DNA of 64,000 bases from NCBI GenBank assembly GCA_963710675.1, contig CAVQBE010000010.1, forward strand, positions 1 through 64,000, in the 5' to 3' direction. Position 1 is the stretch's first letter; the number at the start of each line of letters is the position of its first letter. This DNA comes from JACCZX01 sp963710675 (lineage in GTDB: Bacteria > Pseudomonadota > Gammaproteobacteria > Burkholderiales > Burkholderiaceae_F). Below are positions 44,855 through 54,705 of this stretch, piece by piece. The position numbers and the translations under genes are program-made. Under the pieces are notes generated by a model. The model was not told where the DNA came from. It made no database searches and was given only the letters and a program-made list of their open reading frames with translations.

Positions 44855-46167
44855 GCTTGCAGACGTGCTTCCACGGCCGGCACCTGAGCCCGATGATTCT
44901 TTTGGGGCTCGATGGCAACAACTGGAACTTGAAGGGTTACGAGGCGCGCGGGGGCTATCAGGCGCTACGTAAAATTCTTGACGACAAGTTGACGCCCGAC
45001 GCTGTTATTGCGGAAGTGAAAAAGTCTGCGCTGCGCGGTCGCGGCGGCGCGGGGTTCCCGACGGGGCTCAAGTGGAGCTTCATGCCGAAGCAATACACCG
45101 GGCAGAAATATCTGGTCTGCAATTCTGATGAAGGTGAGCCTGGCACGTTCAAGGATCGCGACATCCTGCGCTACAACCCGCACATCGTGATCGAAGGCAT
45201 GGCGATCGCCGCCTATGCAATGGGGATTTCGGTCGGCTACAACTACATCCACGGTGAAACGTGGGCGGAGTACGAGCGCTTCGAGGAAGCATTGGCCGAA
45301 GCACGCGATGCGGGCTATCTGGGCGCAAAGATTCTGGGCTCTGAGTATTCGTTCGAGCTGCATGCGGTGCATGGCTACGGCGCTTATATCTGCGGTGAAG
45401 AGACGGCGTTGCTTGAGTCGCTCGAAGGCAAGAAGGGATTTCCGCGCTTCAAGCCGCCGTTTCCGGCGAGTTACGGTTTGTACGGCAAGCCAACGACGAT
45501 CAACAACACTGAAACGTTCGCAGCGGTACCGTTCATCATCACCCAGGGCGGTGACAAGTTTCTCGAGATCGGCCGCCAGAACAACGGCGGAACCAAGATA
45601 TTTTCGGTGTCCGGTGATGTGACGTATCCAGGCAATTATGAAGTGCCACTCGGCACACCGTTCGCAAAGCTGCTCGAACTGGCTGGCGGAATGCGCGATG
45701 GAAAGAAAATCAAGGGCGTGATCCCAGGTGGCTCATCGATGCCGGTCGTGCAGGGTGACGTCATGATGGCGACCGACATGGACTACGACTCGATCGCCAA
45801 GGCCGGCTCGATGCTCGGCTCGGGCGCGGTGATCGTGATGAACGAGACGCGTTGCATGGTTCGAGCTGCCGAGAGGCTTGCGTACTTCTATTACGAGGAA
45901 AGCTGCGGCCAGTGCACGCCGTGCCGTGAAGGCACCGGCTGGCTCTATCGAATTATTCACCGCATCGAACACGGTGAAGGGCGACCCGAGGATCTCGATT
46001 TGTTGAACTCGCTTGCCGACAACATCCAGGGCAGAACGATCTGCGCACTCGGTGACGCGGCCGCGATGCCCGTGCGCGCGTTTGTCAAGCACTATCGCGC
46101 GGAGTTTGAGCATCACATCAAGCATGGACGTTGTCTTGTGCATCAGCACGAACCGGAGCTCGTGTGA
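44851..46167 (+). CDS. nuoF: NADH-quinone oxidoreductase subunit F (NADH-binding)
   Basis: A 438-residue NADH dehydrogenase subunit holding FMN and 4Fe-4S cluster N3. The nucleotide-binding GRGGAGFPTGLKWSF and CNSDEGEPGTFKDRDI are present, as are YICGEETALLESLEGK and the cluster site SCGQCTPCREGTGW. ATG 44851 overlaps the nuoE stop. The C terminus ends HQHEPELV, after which a 133-bp gap precedes nuoG. Confidence 0.97.
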   Translation: MSLQTCFHGRHLSPMILLGLDGNNWNLKGYEARGGYQALRKILDDKLTPDAVIAEVKKSALRGRGGAGFPTGLKWSFMPKQYTGQKYLVCNSDEGEPGTFKDRDILRYNPHIVIEGMAIAAYAMGISVGYNYIHGETWAEYERFEEALAEARDAGYLGAKILGSEYSFELHAVHGYGAYICGEETALLESLEGKKGFPRFKPPFPASYGLYGKPTTINNTETFAAVPFIITQGGDKFLEIGRQNNGGTKIFSVSGDVTYPGNYEVPLGTPFAKLLELAGGMRDGKKIKGVIPGGSSMPVVQGDVMMATDMDYDSIAKAGSMLGSGAVIVMNETRCMVRAAERLAYFYYEESCGQCTPCREGTGWLYRIIHRIEHGEGRPEDLDLLNSLADNIQGRTICALGDAAAMPVRAFVKHYRAEFEHHIKHGRCLVHQHEPELV

Positions 46168-46250
46168 AGTATCCGATACGGGTTTGCTTGCAGTTGTCAT
46201 CCGGACGGGCGCGCGGCCGCCCGAAGCCCATCCGCCTAGCTAATCGCTTC

Positions 46251-46294
46251 GAGTGCACCTGCGTCCGCGCAGCGGGCGTGGACACGAGGAGCGC
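46251..46294 (+). repeat. Dispersed intergenic repeat, copy B (before nuoG)
   Basis: The stretch beginning GAGTGCACCTGCG and ending ACACGAGGAGCGC is homologous to 41167-41211. It contains a small hairpin (CTGCG / CGCAG) and provides GAGGAG about 10 bp before the nuoG ATG. It fills the last part of the unusually long nuoF-nuoG gap; the first part of that gap (46168-46250) shows nothing recognisable. Confidence 0.6.
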
Positions 46295-46300
46295 TGAATA

Positions 46301-48631
46301 ATGATCGAACTCGAAGTCGACGGCAGAAAGGTCGAGGTGCCCGAAGGCAGCATGCTGATGGAAGCTGCCAACCGGCTTGGAATTTACGTTCCGCACTTTT
46401 GTTATCACAAGAAGCTGACGATTGCGGCCAACTGCCGGATGTGCCTGGTCGAAGTCGAAAAGGCACCGAAGCCTTTGCCGGCGTGTGCGACACCGGTCGC
46501 CAAAGGGATGATCGTGCGCACGCAGTCGGCGTACGCAAAGCAGGCGCAAAACTCGGTGATGGAGTTTTTGCTGATTAACCACCCGCTGGATTGTCCAATT
46601 TGTGATCAGGGCGGCGAATGCCAGCTTCAGGATCTTGCTGTCGGCTATGGGCATTCGTCTAGCCGGTACGCGGAGCCCAAGCGTGTCGTGTTCCGCAAGA
46701 GCATGGGGCCGCTGATTTCTGCCGAGGAAATGACTCGCTGCATTCATTGCACACGCTGCGTTCGTTTTGGTCAGGAGGTTGCCGGCGTCATGGAGCTGGG
46801 CATGGCAAACCGTGGCGAGCACGCAGAGATATTGAGCTTCGTCGGCAACTCGGTTGACTCTGAGCTGTCAGGCAACATGATCGACCTGTGCCCGGTGGGC
46901 GCGCTGACCAGCAAGCCGTTTCGCTATGAAGCTCGCGCGTGGGAACTGTCACGTCGCAAGTCGATCAGCCCGCACGATTCGCTTGGTTCCAATCTGATCG
47001 TGCAGGTCAAGAACAACCGAGTGATGCGGGTGCTGCCGCTCGAAAACGAAGAGATCAATGAGTGTTGGCTGTCGGACCGCGACCGGTTCTCCTATGAGGG
47101 GTTGAACGCGCCGGACCGCTTATTGCGACCAATGCTGAAACAAGGCGGCCAGTGGAGTGAAGTCGACTGGACGGTCGCGCTGGAATACGCGGCTTCGTCG
47201 CTTGCCGGCGTGAAGGCCGAGCACGGCGCCGCAGCGATCGGGGCTCTCGCTTCGCCGGGTAGCACGCTTGAAGAACTGCACCTGCTGACCAAGCTCACGC
47301 GCGGGCTTGGCTCGGACAATATCGATTTCCGTTTGCGTCAATTCGACTTTTCGGGCGATGGTTCGGCGGCAGGTGTGCCGTGGCTTGGAATGGAGATCGC
47401 AGACGTTAACGCATTGAACAGCGTGCTCGTCGTCGGTTCGTTTTTGCGCAAGGATCAACCGCTTCTGTCAGCGCGGTTGCGTGCAGCGACCAAGCGCGGC
47501 TGCAAAGTAAACGTGTTGCATGCGGTTGATGCCGACTTGCTGATGCCAGTCGCCAACAAGCTAATCGTCCGGCCAAGCGAGTGGACGCATGCGTTATGTG
47601 AAATCGCCGTAGCCATTGCAGGCGAGAAGGGCGATCGGGCACCGGTCGATGGCATTTCAGCGAGTGACAACGCCAAGGCAATTGCGGCATCGCTGATCAG
47701 CGGCCAACGCAAGGCCATCTTGTTCGGCAACACGGCGATCCAGCATCCGCAGGCTGCACAGCTTCGCGCGTGGGGCCAGTGGATCGCCAAGGCAACTGGT
47801 GCGACGGTGGGTGTTTTGACTGAGGGTGCGAACACAGTCGGCGGCTATCTGGTAGGAGCGCACCCAAGGCAAGATGGTGCGAATGCGCGCGAAATGATCG
47901 AACAGCCTCGCAAGGCGTACTTGCTGTGGAACGTTGAGCCCGACTATGACCTCGCAAATCCAGCTGCAGCCGCGCGGGCGCTGCAGGCCGCCGAAACCGT
48001 CATAGCCTGTTCTATCTATCGCAACGGCGCGCTCGACTATGCGGACGTGATTTTGCCAATCACGCCGTTCACTGAAACCGCCGGCACGTTCATTAATTGC
48101 GAAGGCCGGGTTCAGAGCTTCAACGGTACGGTGAGGCCGACAGGTGAAGCTCGGCCGGGCTGGAAAGTTTTGCGCGTTCTCGGCAATCTTCTCGGCCTCG
48201 ACGGCTTTGACTACGAAACTTCCGATCAGGTCCGCAGCGAAGCCGTGCCCGCCAATCTCGATGCAATGCTTTCCAATCAGACGGCAGTTACAGTCGCGAA
48301 ACCCGAGCGCACACAAGCAACGTCCAGCGTTGTTGAAAGAATCGCAGACGTGCCGATCTATTTCAGCGATGCGATCGTGCGGCGCTCACCACCGTTACAG
48401 GCCACACGCGATGCGAAGCCACCGAAGGTGCGTGCGAATGCCCGGACGCTACAGGCACTGGGTGTTGCCGAAGGGGACAAGGCGCGCGTGCAGCAGGGCG
48501 ACGCTTCAGCGTTACTGGAAGTAAAGCTCGATGAGTCGATTGCGGACGGTGTCGTCCATGTCTCGGCAGCCCACGAATCGACCGCAACACTTGGTTCGAT
48601 GTTCGGCCAGATTTCCCTGGAACGCGCGTGA
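46301..48631 (+). CDS. nuoG: NADH-quinone oxidoreductase subunit G
   Basis: The large 776-residue iron-sulfur subunit. N-terminal 2Fe-2S ligands are Cys34, Cys45, Cys48 and Cys62. A His/Cys 4Fe-4S site follows (HPLDCPICDQGGEC), then CIHCTRC and DLCPVGAL for the next 4Fe-4S cluster. The C-terminal two thirds are a molybdopterin-oxidoreductase-like domain without apparent cofactor role. Its stop overlaps the nuoH ATG by one base. Confidence 0.96.
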   Translation: MIELEVDGRKVEVPEGSMLMEAANRLGIYVPHFCYHKKLTIAANCRMCLVEVEKAPKPLPACATPVAKGMIVRTQSAYAKQAQNSVMEFLLINHPLDCPICDQGGECQLQDLAVGYGHSSSRYAEPKRVVFRKSMGPLISAEEMTRCIHCTRCVRFGQEVAGVMELGMANRGEHAEILSFVGNSVDSELSGNMIDLCPVGALTSKPFRYEARAWELSRRKSISPHDSLGSNLIVQVKNNRVMRVLPLENEEINECWLSDRDRFSYEGLNAPDRLLRPMLKQGGQWSEVDWTVALEYAASSLAGVKAEHGAAAIGALASPGSTLEELHLLTKLTRGLGSDNIDFRLRQFDFSGDGSAAGVPWLGMEIADVNALNSVLVVGSFLRKDQPLLSARLRAATKRGCKVNVLHAVDADLLMPVANKLIVRPSEWTHALCEIAVAIAGEKGDRAPVDGISASDNAKAIAASLISGQRKAILFGNTAIQHPQAAQLRAWGQWIAKATGATVGVLTEGANTVGGYLVGAHPRQDGANAREMIEQPRKAYLLWNVEPDYDLANPAAAARALQAAETVIACSIYRNGALDYADVILPITPFTETAGTFINCEGRVQSFNGTVRPTGEARPGWKVLRVLGNLLGLDGFDYETSDQVRSEAVPANLDAMLSNQTAVTVAKPERTQATSSVVERIADVPIYFSDAIVRRSPPLQATRDAKPPKVRANARTLQALGVAEGDKARVQQGDASALLEVKLDESIADGVVHVSAAHESTATLGSMFGQISLERA

Positions 48632-49722
48632 TGGAAGCAATCACAGCGTTTGGAAGTCAGACGCTGGGCGCGGCATGGCCGGTCGTATGGTCATTGGCAA
48701 AAATTACGGCGATCGTGCTACCGGTGCTGGGACTGGTCGCTTATCTGACGTTATGGGAGCGGCGGCTGATTGGCTGGTTCCATATTCGTATGGGTCCGAA
48801 TCGTGTCGGTCCGCTCGGATTGTTGCAGCCGATCGCTGACGCATTCAAATTAATTACCAAAGAGATCATTTCGCCGTCGCAGGCCGACATATCGCTTTTC
48901 TTTCTTGCACCGATCGTCATTCTGATGCCGGCCCTTGCAGCATGGGCTGTAATTCCGTTCGGTCCCGGCATCGTGCTGGCCGACATCAACGCCGGCCTGC
49001 TTTACGTGATGGCGATCACCTCGGTCGGTGTCTACGGGGTCATCATCGCCGGCTGGGCATCCAACTCGAAGTACGCGTTTCTCGGTGCGATGCGCGCCGC
49101 GGCGCAGATGGTGAGTTATGAGATCGGAATGGGCTTCGTGCTGGTGACGGTATTGATGGTTGCCGGCACACTGAACATGACTCAGATCGTGACGGGACAG
49201 AACACCGGCATGTTTGCGTCGATGGGCCTGAATTTCCTTTCATGGAACTGGCTCCCGTTGCTGCCGTTGTTCGTGATCTACGTCGTGTCGAGCGTGGCAG
49301 AGACGAATCGGCATCCGTTCGATGTGGTGGAGGGCGAATCGGAAATAGTGGCCGGCCATATGGTTGAGTACTCGGGGATGAGCTTCGCGATCTTCTTCCT
49401 GGCCGAGTACGCAAACATGATCTTGCTGTCGACGGTCGCGACGATCATGTTCCTCGGTGGCTGGGCAGCGCCGGTCGACTTCGGGGCGTTGTTCGGATTC
49501 GAGACACCGGCCTGGGTCAGCTCATTGTCGGGCTGGTTTTGGCTGTTTGCGAAAGTGTTTTTTGTCGTCTCGCTGTTTATCTGGTTCCGTGCTTCGTTTC
49601 CCCGCTACCGGTACGACCAGATCATGCGTCTCGGTTGGAAGATATTCATTCCGCTGACACTCGTATGGCTGGTGGTGATTGCGGTCTGGATGCAGACGCC
49701 ATGGAATATCTGGAGCGCATAG
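48631..49722 (+). CDS. nuoH: NADH-quinone oxidoreductase subunit H
   Basis: A membrane subunit of 363 residues with about eight helices that links the quinone cavity to the proton-pumping arm. Conserved loops include ERRLIGWFHIRMGPNRVGP, ADAFKLITKE, SVAETNRHPFDVVEGESE and FLAEYANMI. The ATG at 48631 overlaps the nuoG stop (TGATG); a GTG one codon upstream is also possible. Confidence 0.96.
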   Translation: MEAITAFGSQTLGAAWPVVWSLAKITAIVLPVLGLVAYLTLWERRLIGWFHIRMGPNRVGPLGLLQPIADAFKLITKEIISPSQADISLFFLAPIVILMPALAAWAVIPFGPGIVLADINAGLLYVMAITSVGVYGVIIAGWASNSKYAFLGAMRAAAQMVSYEIGMGFVLVTVLMVAGTLNMTQIVTGQNTGMFASMGLNFLSWNWLPLLPLFVIYVVSSVAETNRHPFDVVEGESEIVAGHMVEYSGMSFAIFFLAEYANMILLSTVATIMFLGGWAAPVDFGALFGFETPAWVSSLSGWFWLFAKVFFVVSLFIWFRASFPRYRYDQIMRLGWKIFIPLTLVWLVVIAVWMQTPWNIWSA

Positions 49723-49726
49723 GCTG

Positions 49727-50215
49727 ATGGGCGCCGTCAGGGAATTCTTCGATAGCCTGTTGTTGCGGGAGCTGGTCAAGGGCCTCGCACTGACGGGCCG
49801 TTACGCGTTCTCCCGCAAGATCACGATCCAGTATCCGGAAGAGAAAACTCCAATGTCGCCGCGCTTTCGCGGGTTGCACGCGTTGCGCCGCTATCCAAAC
49901 GGCGAAGAGCGGTGCATTGCGTGCAAGCTATGCGAGGCGGTATGTCCGGCGCTGGCGATCACGATCGAATCCGATCAACGAGAAGACGGTACACGCCGCA
50001 CGACACGTTACGACATCGATTTGACTAAGTGCATTTTCTGCGGGCTGTGCGAAGAGAGTTGTCCGGTTGATTCAATCGTCGAGACGCACATCCTTGAGTA
50101 TCACGGCGAGGAGCGCGGCGATCTTTATTACACCAAGCCGATGCTGCTGGCGATCGGTGATCGGTATGAGAAAGAGATCGCAGCGGCACGTGCAGCCGAT
50201 GCGCCTTACCGGTGA
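49727..50215 (+). CDS. nuoI: NADH-quinone oxidoreductase subunit I
   Basis: A 162-residue ferredoxin-type subunit with two 4Fe-4S clusters (N6a and N6b), bound by CIACKLCEAVCP and CIFCGLCEESCP. It conveys electrons from NuoG toward NuoB. The open frame extends upstream inside nuoH, so the ATG at 49727, 4 bp after the nuoH stop, is taken. The length and the MSPRFRGLHALRRYPNGEER region match the family. Confidence 0.97.
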   Translation: MGAVREFFDSLLLRELVKGLALTGRYAFSRKITIQYPEEKTPMSPRFRGLHALRRYPNGEERCIACKLCEAVCPALAITIESDQREDGTRRTTRYDIDLTKCIFCGLCEESCPVDSIVETHILEYHGEERGDLYYTKPMLLAIGDRYEKEIAAARAADAPYR

Positions 50216-50225
50216 CAAACGGCTG

Positions 50226-50843
50226 ATGGATGCTCAATCGATTCTCTTTCTGATCTTCGCTGGCGTGATGCTGGTTGCGGCGTTGCGCGTGGTCACCGCG
50301 CGCAATCCGGTGCATGCGGTGCTCTTTTTGGTGCTGGCCTTTTTCTCCGCGGCAGCGCTGTGGATACTGTTGCGCGCCGAGTTTCTGGCAATCGCGCTGG
50401 TGCTGGTCTACGTCGGCGCGGTGATGGTGCTGTTTCTGTTCGTCGTGATGATGCTTGACATCAACGTGGACAAGCTGAGGCAGGGATTCTGGCGTAACGC
50501 ACCGTGGGGCTTCGGGGTTGCCGCATTGATCGTGCTGCAGATGTGGCTGGTGTTGTCACAGCCGCAATGGCAAGGGATGACACGCTCCGGCGCCGGCATG
50601 GCAAACGCGGATAACACGCGAGCGCTCGGGCTGCTCACGTTTACCGAATACGTGTTCCCGCTGCAGATCGCCGGCGTGATTCTATTGGTGGCAATCATTG
50701 CGGCGATTGCGCTGACATTACGCGGGCGCAAGGATTCGAAGAGCCAAAATCCGTCCGAGCAGGTCAAGGCGCGCAGCAGCGATCGCGTTCGACTTGTCAC
50801 GATGGCCACAGAAGACAGAGCACGGCAAACAAAAAACACTTAA
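50226..50843 (+). CDS. nuoJ: NADH-quinone oxidoreductase subunit J
   Basis: A 205-residue membrane subunit with five helices. The conserved NPVHAVLFLVLAFFSAA and the FLAIALVLVYVGAVMVLFLF helix, which carries the pi-bulge involved in gating, are visible. The upstream part of the open frame overlaps nuoI and is not coding. The hydrophilic C-terminal tail (after about residue 175) is poorly conserved. Confidence 0.95.
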   Translation: MDAQSILFLIFAGVMLVAALRVVTARNPVHAVLFLVLAFFSAAALWILLRAEFLAIALVLVYVGAVMVLFLFVVMMLDINVDKLRQGFWRNAPWGFGVAALIVLQMWLVLSQPQWQGMTRSGAGMANADNTRALGLLTFTEYVFPLQIAGVILLVAIIAAIALTLRGRKDSKSQNPSEQVKARSSDRVRLVTMATEDRARQTKNT

Positions 50844-50859
50844 GCGAAGAGGAAACGTC

Positions 50860-51165
50860 GTGGTATCGCTGTCCTGGTATCTGGGTGTAGGCGCGCTGTT
50901 GTTTGCGATCAGCGTCGTCGGCATTTTTCTCAATCGAAAGAACCTGATCGTGTTGCTGATGGCGATCGAGCTAATGTTGCTTGCGGTCAACATCAACTTC
51001 GTCGCGTTCTCACACTATCTCGGTGATTATCACGGCCAGGTATTTGTGTTCTTCATCCTGACCGTCGCGGCCGCCGAGGCAGCCATCGGACTTGCGATTC
51101 TGGTGGTGCTTTTCCGCAATCTGTCCACGATCGACGTGCAAGAGCTCGACTTACTCAAAGGCTAA
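50860..51165 (+). CDS. nuoK: NADH-quinone oxidoreductase subunit K
   Basis: A 101-residue, three-helix membrane subunit, the exact usual length when translation starts at GTG 50860, which follows GAGGAAA. The two buried glutamates of the proton pathway are in LLMAIELMLLAVN and TVAAAEAAIGLAI. It starts 16 bp after nuoJ. Confidence 0.95.
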   Translation: MVSLSWYLGVGALLFAISVVGIFLNRKNLIVLLMAIELMLLAVNINFVAFSHYLGDYHGQVFVFFILTVAAAEAAIGLAILVVLFRNLSTIDVQELDLLKG

Positions 51166-51170
51166 GTCGA

Positions 51171-53195
51171 GTGCGCAGCCTTTATCTATTGGTGCCGCTG
51201 GCACCGCTGATCGGAGCGCTGATCGCCGGCCTGGCCGGCAAGGTGGTCGGCCGTACCGGTGCGCACCTGATCACGATTCTCGGTGTGCTGATCGCGACGA
51301 TTGCGTCGTTCATGGTGCTTTCCGAAGTGATGAGAGGTACCACGTTCGACGGAACGGTGTACACGTGGGCAGTGGTGGGCGGCTTGAATCTCGAAGTGGG
51401 TTTCCTGATCGATCCGCTGACGGCCTTGATGATGGTCGTGGTCACGTTCGTGTCGCTGATGGTGCACATCTACACGATCGGCTACATGGCCGACGATCCG
51501 GGCTATCAGCGCTTCTTCTCCTACATCTCGCTCTTCACCTTCAGCATGCTGATGCTGGTGATGAGCAACAACTTCCTGCAGCTGTTTTTCGGCTGGGAAG
51601 CGGTAGGTCTGATGTCCTATCTGCTGATCGGCTTCTGGTACGAGCGGCCGACAGCGATTTACGCAAATCTGAAGGCGTTTCTCGTCAACAGAGTCGGTGA
51701 CTTTGGCTTCGTGCTCGGTATCGGGCTCGTGTATGCGTACTTCGGCACGCTGAACTACGCAGAGGTATTCGCTGCCGCGCCGACAATGGCCGCGCGCGCA
51801 GTTGAATTCATCCCCGGCACGCCGTGGCTGCTGATGACGGTGATCTGCATCTGCCTGTTTATCGGAGCCATGGGCAAGAGCGCGCAGTTTCCGCTGCATG
51901 TGTGGCTGCCGGATTCGATGGAAGGTCCGACGCCGATCTCGGCGTTGATCCACGCCGCAACCATGGTAACCGCAGGAATCTTCATGGTGGCGCGCATGTC
52001 GCCGTTGTTCGAGCTGTCGGACGTCGCGCTGTCGTTTGTCATCGTGATCGGCGCGATCACTGCGTTTTTCATGGGCGTGCTGGGCATCGTGCAGAACGAC
52101 ATCAAGCGCGTTGTCGCGTATTCGACGCTTTCTCAGCTCGGCTACATGACCGTTGCGCTGGGTGCCTCTGCGTACTCAGTCGGCATATTCCACTTGATGA
52201 CGCACGCGTTTTTCAAGGCGCTGCTGTTTCTCGCCGCCGGCTCGGTGATCATCGGCATGCATCACGACCAGGACATTCGCAACATGGGCGGCCTGTGGAA
52301 GAAGATGCCGGTGACCTGGATCACTGCGCTGATCGGTTCACTGGCGCTGATCGGAACTCCGTTTTTCTCCGGCTTTTATTCGAAGGACTCGATCATCATC
52401 GCAACGCACGCCGCTGCCGAAGCGGGGCAGTGGGGTGCGTCGGTGGCGTACTGGGCACTGACCATCGGCGTGTTCATCACCGCGTTCTATTCGTTCCGGA
52501 TGTTCTTCCTTGTCTTTCACGGAAAGGCGCGCTGGCATCAGAAGCCGCATGACGCCAAACGTGACGACGAGCACCATGACGATCACCACACCAATGAACA
52601 TCACGGCGAGCCGCACGAGTCCGCGAATGTGGTGACTGTGCCGTTGGTGCTTCTCGCAATCCCTTCACTTGTCATCGGCTTCGTGACGCTTGAATGGATG
52701 CTCGGCGGCGACTTCTTCGGCAGCTCAATCGTGGTTGATGCTGCGCGCCATCCGGCGATGACGCATGTTGCTGAGGAAGCACGCAGCGCACTTGCAATGG
52801 GCTTGCATGGTTTCCTGTCTGCGCCAACGTACCTTGCCCTGGCAGGAGTTGCGCTCGCAGCGTTTCTATATTTGCGGCGCCCGGATCTCGCGGCTGCACT
52901 GAAGCACCGCTTTGCCGGCCTGTATCGACTGCTCGACAACAAGTACTACCTCGACCGCATCAATGAGGTCGTTTTCGCCGGTGGCGCACGCAAGCTCGGT
53001 TTCGGACTGTGGCGCGGCGGCGATGTTGGGTTCATCGACGGCATCGCAATCAACGGCAGCGCGAAGGTCGTCGGATGGATTGCCGGGACAGCACGGCTGC
53101 TGCAGTCGGGTTACATCTATCACTATGCGTTCGGAATGATCATCGGCGTCCTGGTACTGGTGACGCTGTTTGTAACGTTGAATCTGGTGCGGTGA
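51171..53195 (+). CDS. nuoL: NADH-quinone oxidoreductase subunit L
   Basis: The distal antiporter-like proton pump subunit, 674 residues and about 16 helices, including the long lateral helix near the C terminus. Conserved parts are FFGWEAVGLMSYLLIGFWYE, FPLHVWLPDSMEGPTPISAL and HLMTHAFFKALLFLAAGS. A His/Asp-rich hydrophilic loop lies near residues 461-485 (EHHDDHHTNEHHGEPHES), which could bind metal ions. GTG 51171 is the start, 5 bp after nuoK. Confidence 0.95.
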   Translation: MRSLYLLVPLAPLIGALIAGLAGKVVGRTGAHLITILGVLIATIASFMVLSEVMRGTTFDGTVYTWAVVGGLNLEVGFLIDPLTALMMVVVTFVSLMVHIYTIGYMADDPGYQRFFSYISLFTFSMLMLVMSNNFLQLFFGWEAVGLMSYLLIGFWYERPTAIYANLKAFLVNRVGDFGFVLGIGLVYAYFGTLNYAEVFAAAPTMAARAVEFIPGTPWLLMTVICICLFIGAMGKSAQFPLHVWLPDSMEGPTPISALIHAATMVTAGIFMVARMSPLFELSDVALSFVIVIGAITAFFMGVLGIVQNDIKRVVAYSTLSQLGYMTVALGASAYSVGIFHLMTHAFFKALLFLAAGSVIIGMHHDQDIRNMGGLWKKMPVTWITALIGSLALIGTPFFSGFYSKDSIIIATHAAAEAGQWGASVAYWALTIGVFITAFYSFRMFFLVFHGKARWHQKPHDAKRDDEHHDDHHTNEHHGEPHESANVVTVPLVLLAIPSLVIGFVTLEWMLGGDFFGSSIVVDAARHPAMTHVAEEARSALAMGLHGFLSAPTYLALAGVALAAFLYLRRPDLAAALKHRFAGLYRLLDNKYYLDRINEVVFAGGARKLGFGLWRGGDVGFIDGIAINGSAKVVGWIAGTARLLQSGYIYHYAFGMIIGVLVLVTLFVTLNLVR

Positions 53196-53196
53196 C

Positions 53197-54705
53197 GTGC
53201 AGACCGCAACGTCTTGGCTCAGTCTTGCAATCTGGATTCCGATCGGTTTTGGAGTGGCAATTCTCGCGGCCGGCCGTGATCGCAATCTCGATGTGATCCG
53301 TACGCTCGCACTGATCGGCAGCCTGCTTGGACTAGCGGTCACGATTCCGCTGTACACGGGATTCGATCCGACGCTCGCGCAACTCCAGTTCGTCGAGAAC
53401 GTGCCATGGATTGAGCGGCTGAATGCCAACTACCACCTCGGTGTCGACGGTATCTCGATCTGGTTCGTGCTGTTGACTGCTTTCATGACGGTGATCGTCG
53501 TGCTCGCCGGCTGGCAGGTGATCGAAACGCGCGTCTCTCAGTACTACGCAGCCTTTCTGATCCTGTCGGGATTGATGGTCGGTGTTTTCGCTGCCGCTGA
53601 CGGATTGCTGTTCTTCGTTTTCTTCGAGGCGACGCTGGTACCGATGTACGTAATCATCGGTATTTGGGGCGGAGCCAACCGCATCTACGCAGCGATCAAG
53701 TTTTTTCTGTACACCTTCGCGGGCTCGTTGCTGATGCTGTTGGCCCTGGTGTACCTGTACTACGCCTCGGATGGAGGCTTCAATATCTTCGACTGGCATC
53801 AGGTGCGCCTTGGCATGACCGCGCAGACGCTACTTTTCTTGGCGTTCTTCGCAGCCTTTGCAGTCAAGGTTCCGATGTGGCCGGTCCATACCTGGCTGCC
53901 CGACGCGCACGTCGAAGCGCCGACCGGTGGCTCGATCATCCTGGCCGCGATCATGCTGAAGCTCGGTGCGTATGGTTTCCTACGCTTCTCGCTGCCGATT
54001 GCTCCCGACGCCTCGCATGAGCTCGCGGGCTTCGTCATTGCGTTGTCGTTGATCGCGGTCGTCTACATCGGATTCGTTGCACTTGTGCAGTCGGACATGA
54101 AAAAGCTTGTTGCCTACTCCTCGATCGCCCATATGGGTTTCGTGACTCTTGGCTTCTTCATCTTCAACCCGATGGGAATGACCGGCGGGATCGTTCAGAT
54201 GATCTCGCACGGCTTCGTCTCGGGCGCGATGTTTTTCTGCATCGGTGTGATGTATGACCGTATGCATTCGCGCGACATCGCCGACTATGGCGGAGTGGTC
54301 AACACGATGCCCAAGTTTGCCGCATTTTTCATGCTGTTCGTCATGGCAAACGCAGGGTTGCCTGCAACGAGCGGATTCGTCGGCGAGTTCATGGTGATTC
54401 TCGGTGCGGTCCAGTACAACTTCTGGATTGCCCTGGTCGCAGCCACGACGCTGGTACTGGGTGCCGCGTATTCGTTGTGGATGTACAAGCGAGTTATTTT
54501 CGGCGAAGTTGCGAACAAGCACGTTGCGGATCTGATCGATGTCAATCGCCGCGAGCTTGCGATTCTTTCGCTGCTCGCTGCGTCGGTTTTGTGGATGGGA
54601 CTTTATCCGAAGCCCGTCACCGATCTGATGGATGCGTCGGTCGCGCAGTTGCTCAAACATGTCGCCACTTCGAAACTGCCACTCGCCACCGGAGCTGTTC
54701 AGTAG
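53197..54705 (+). CDS. nuoM: NADH-quinone oxidoreductase subunit M
   Basis: The middle antiporter-like proton pump subunit, 502 residues. Typical segments are YHLGVDGISIWFVLLTAF, FFEATLVPMYVIIGIWGG, KVPMWPVHTWLPDAHVEAP and LVAYSSIAHMGFVTLGFF. The GTG start at 53197 comes one base after the nuoL stop; the nuoN ATG follows the nuoM stop directly. Confidence 0.95.
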   Translation: MQTATSWLSLAIWIPIGFGVAILAAGRDRNLDVIRTLALIGSLLGLAVTIPLYTGFDPTLAQLQFVENVPWIERLNANYHLGVDGISIWFVLLTAFMTVIVVLAGWQVIETRVSQYYAAFLILSGLMVGVFAAADGLLFFVFFEATLVPMYVIIGIWGGANRIYAAIKFFLYTFAGSLLMLLALVYLYYASDGGFNIFDWHQVRLGMTAQTLLFLAFFAAFAVKVPMWPVHTWLPDAHVEAPTGGSIILAAIMLKLGAYGFLRFSLPIAPDASHELAGFVIALSLIAVVYIGFVALVQSDMKKLVAYSSIAHMGFVTLGFFIFNPMGMTGGIVQMISHGFVSGAMFFCIGVMYDRMHSRDIADYGGVVNTMPKFAAFFMLFVMANAGLPATSGFVGEFMVILGAVQYNFWIALVAATTLVLGAAYSLWMYKRVIFGEVANKHVADLIDVNRRELAILSLLAASVLWMGLYPKPVTDLMDASVAQLLKHVATSKLPLATGAVQ

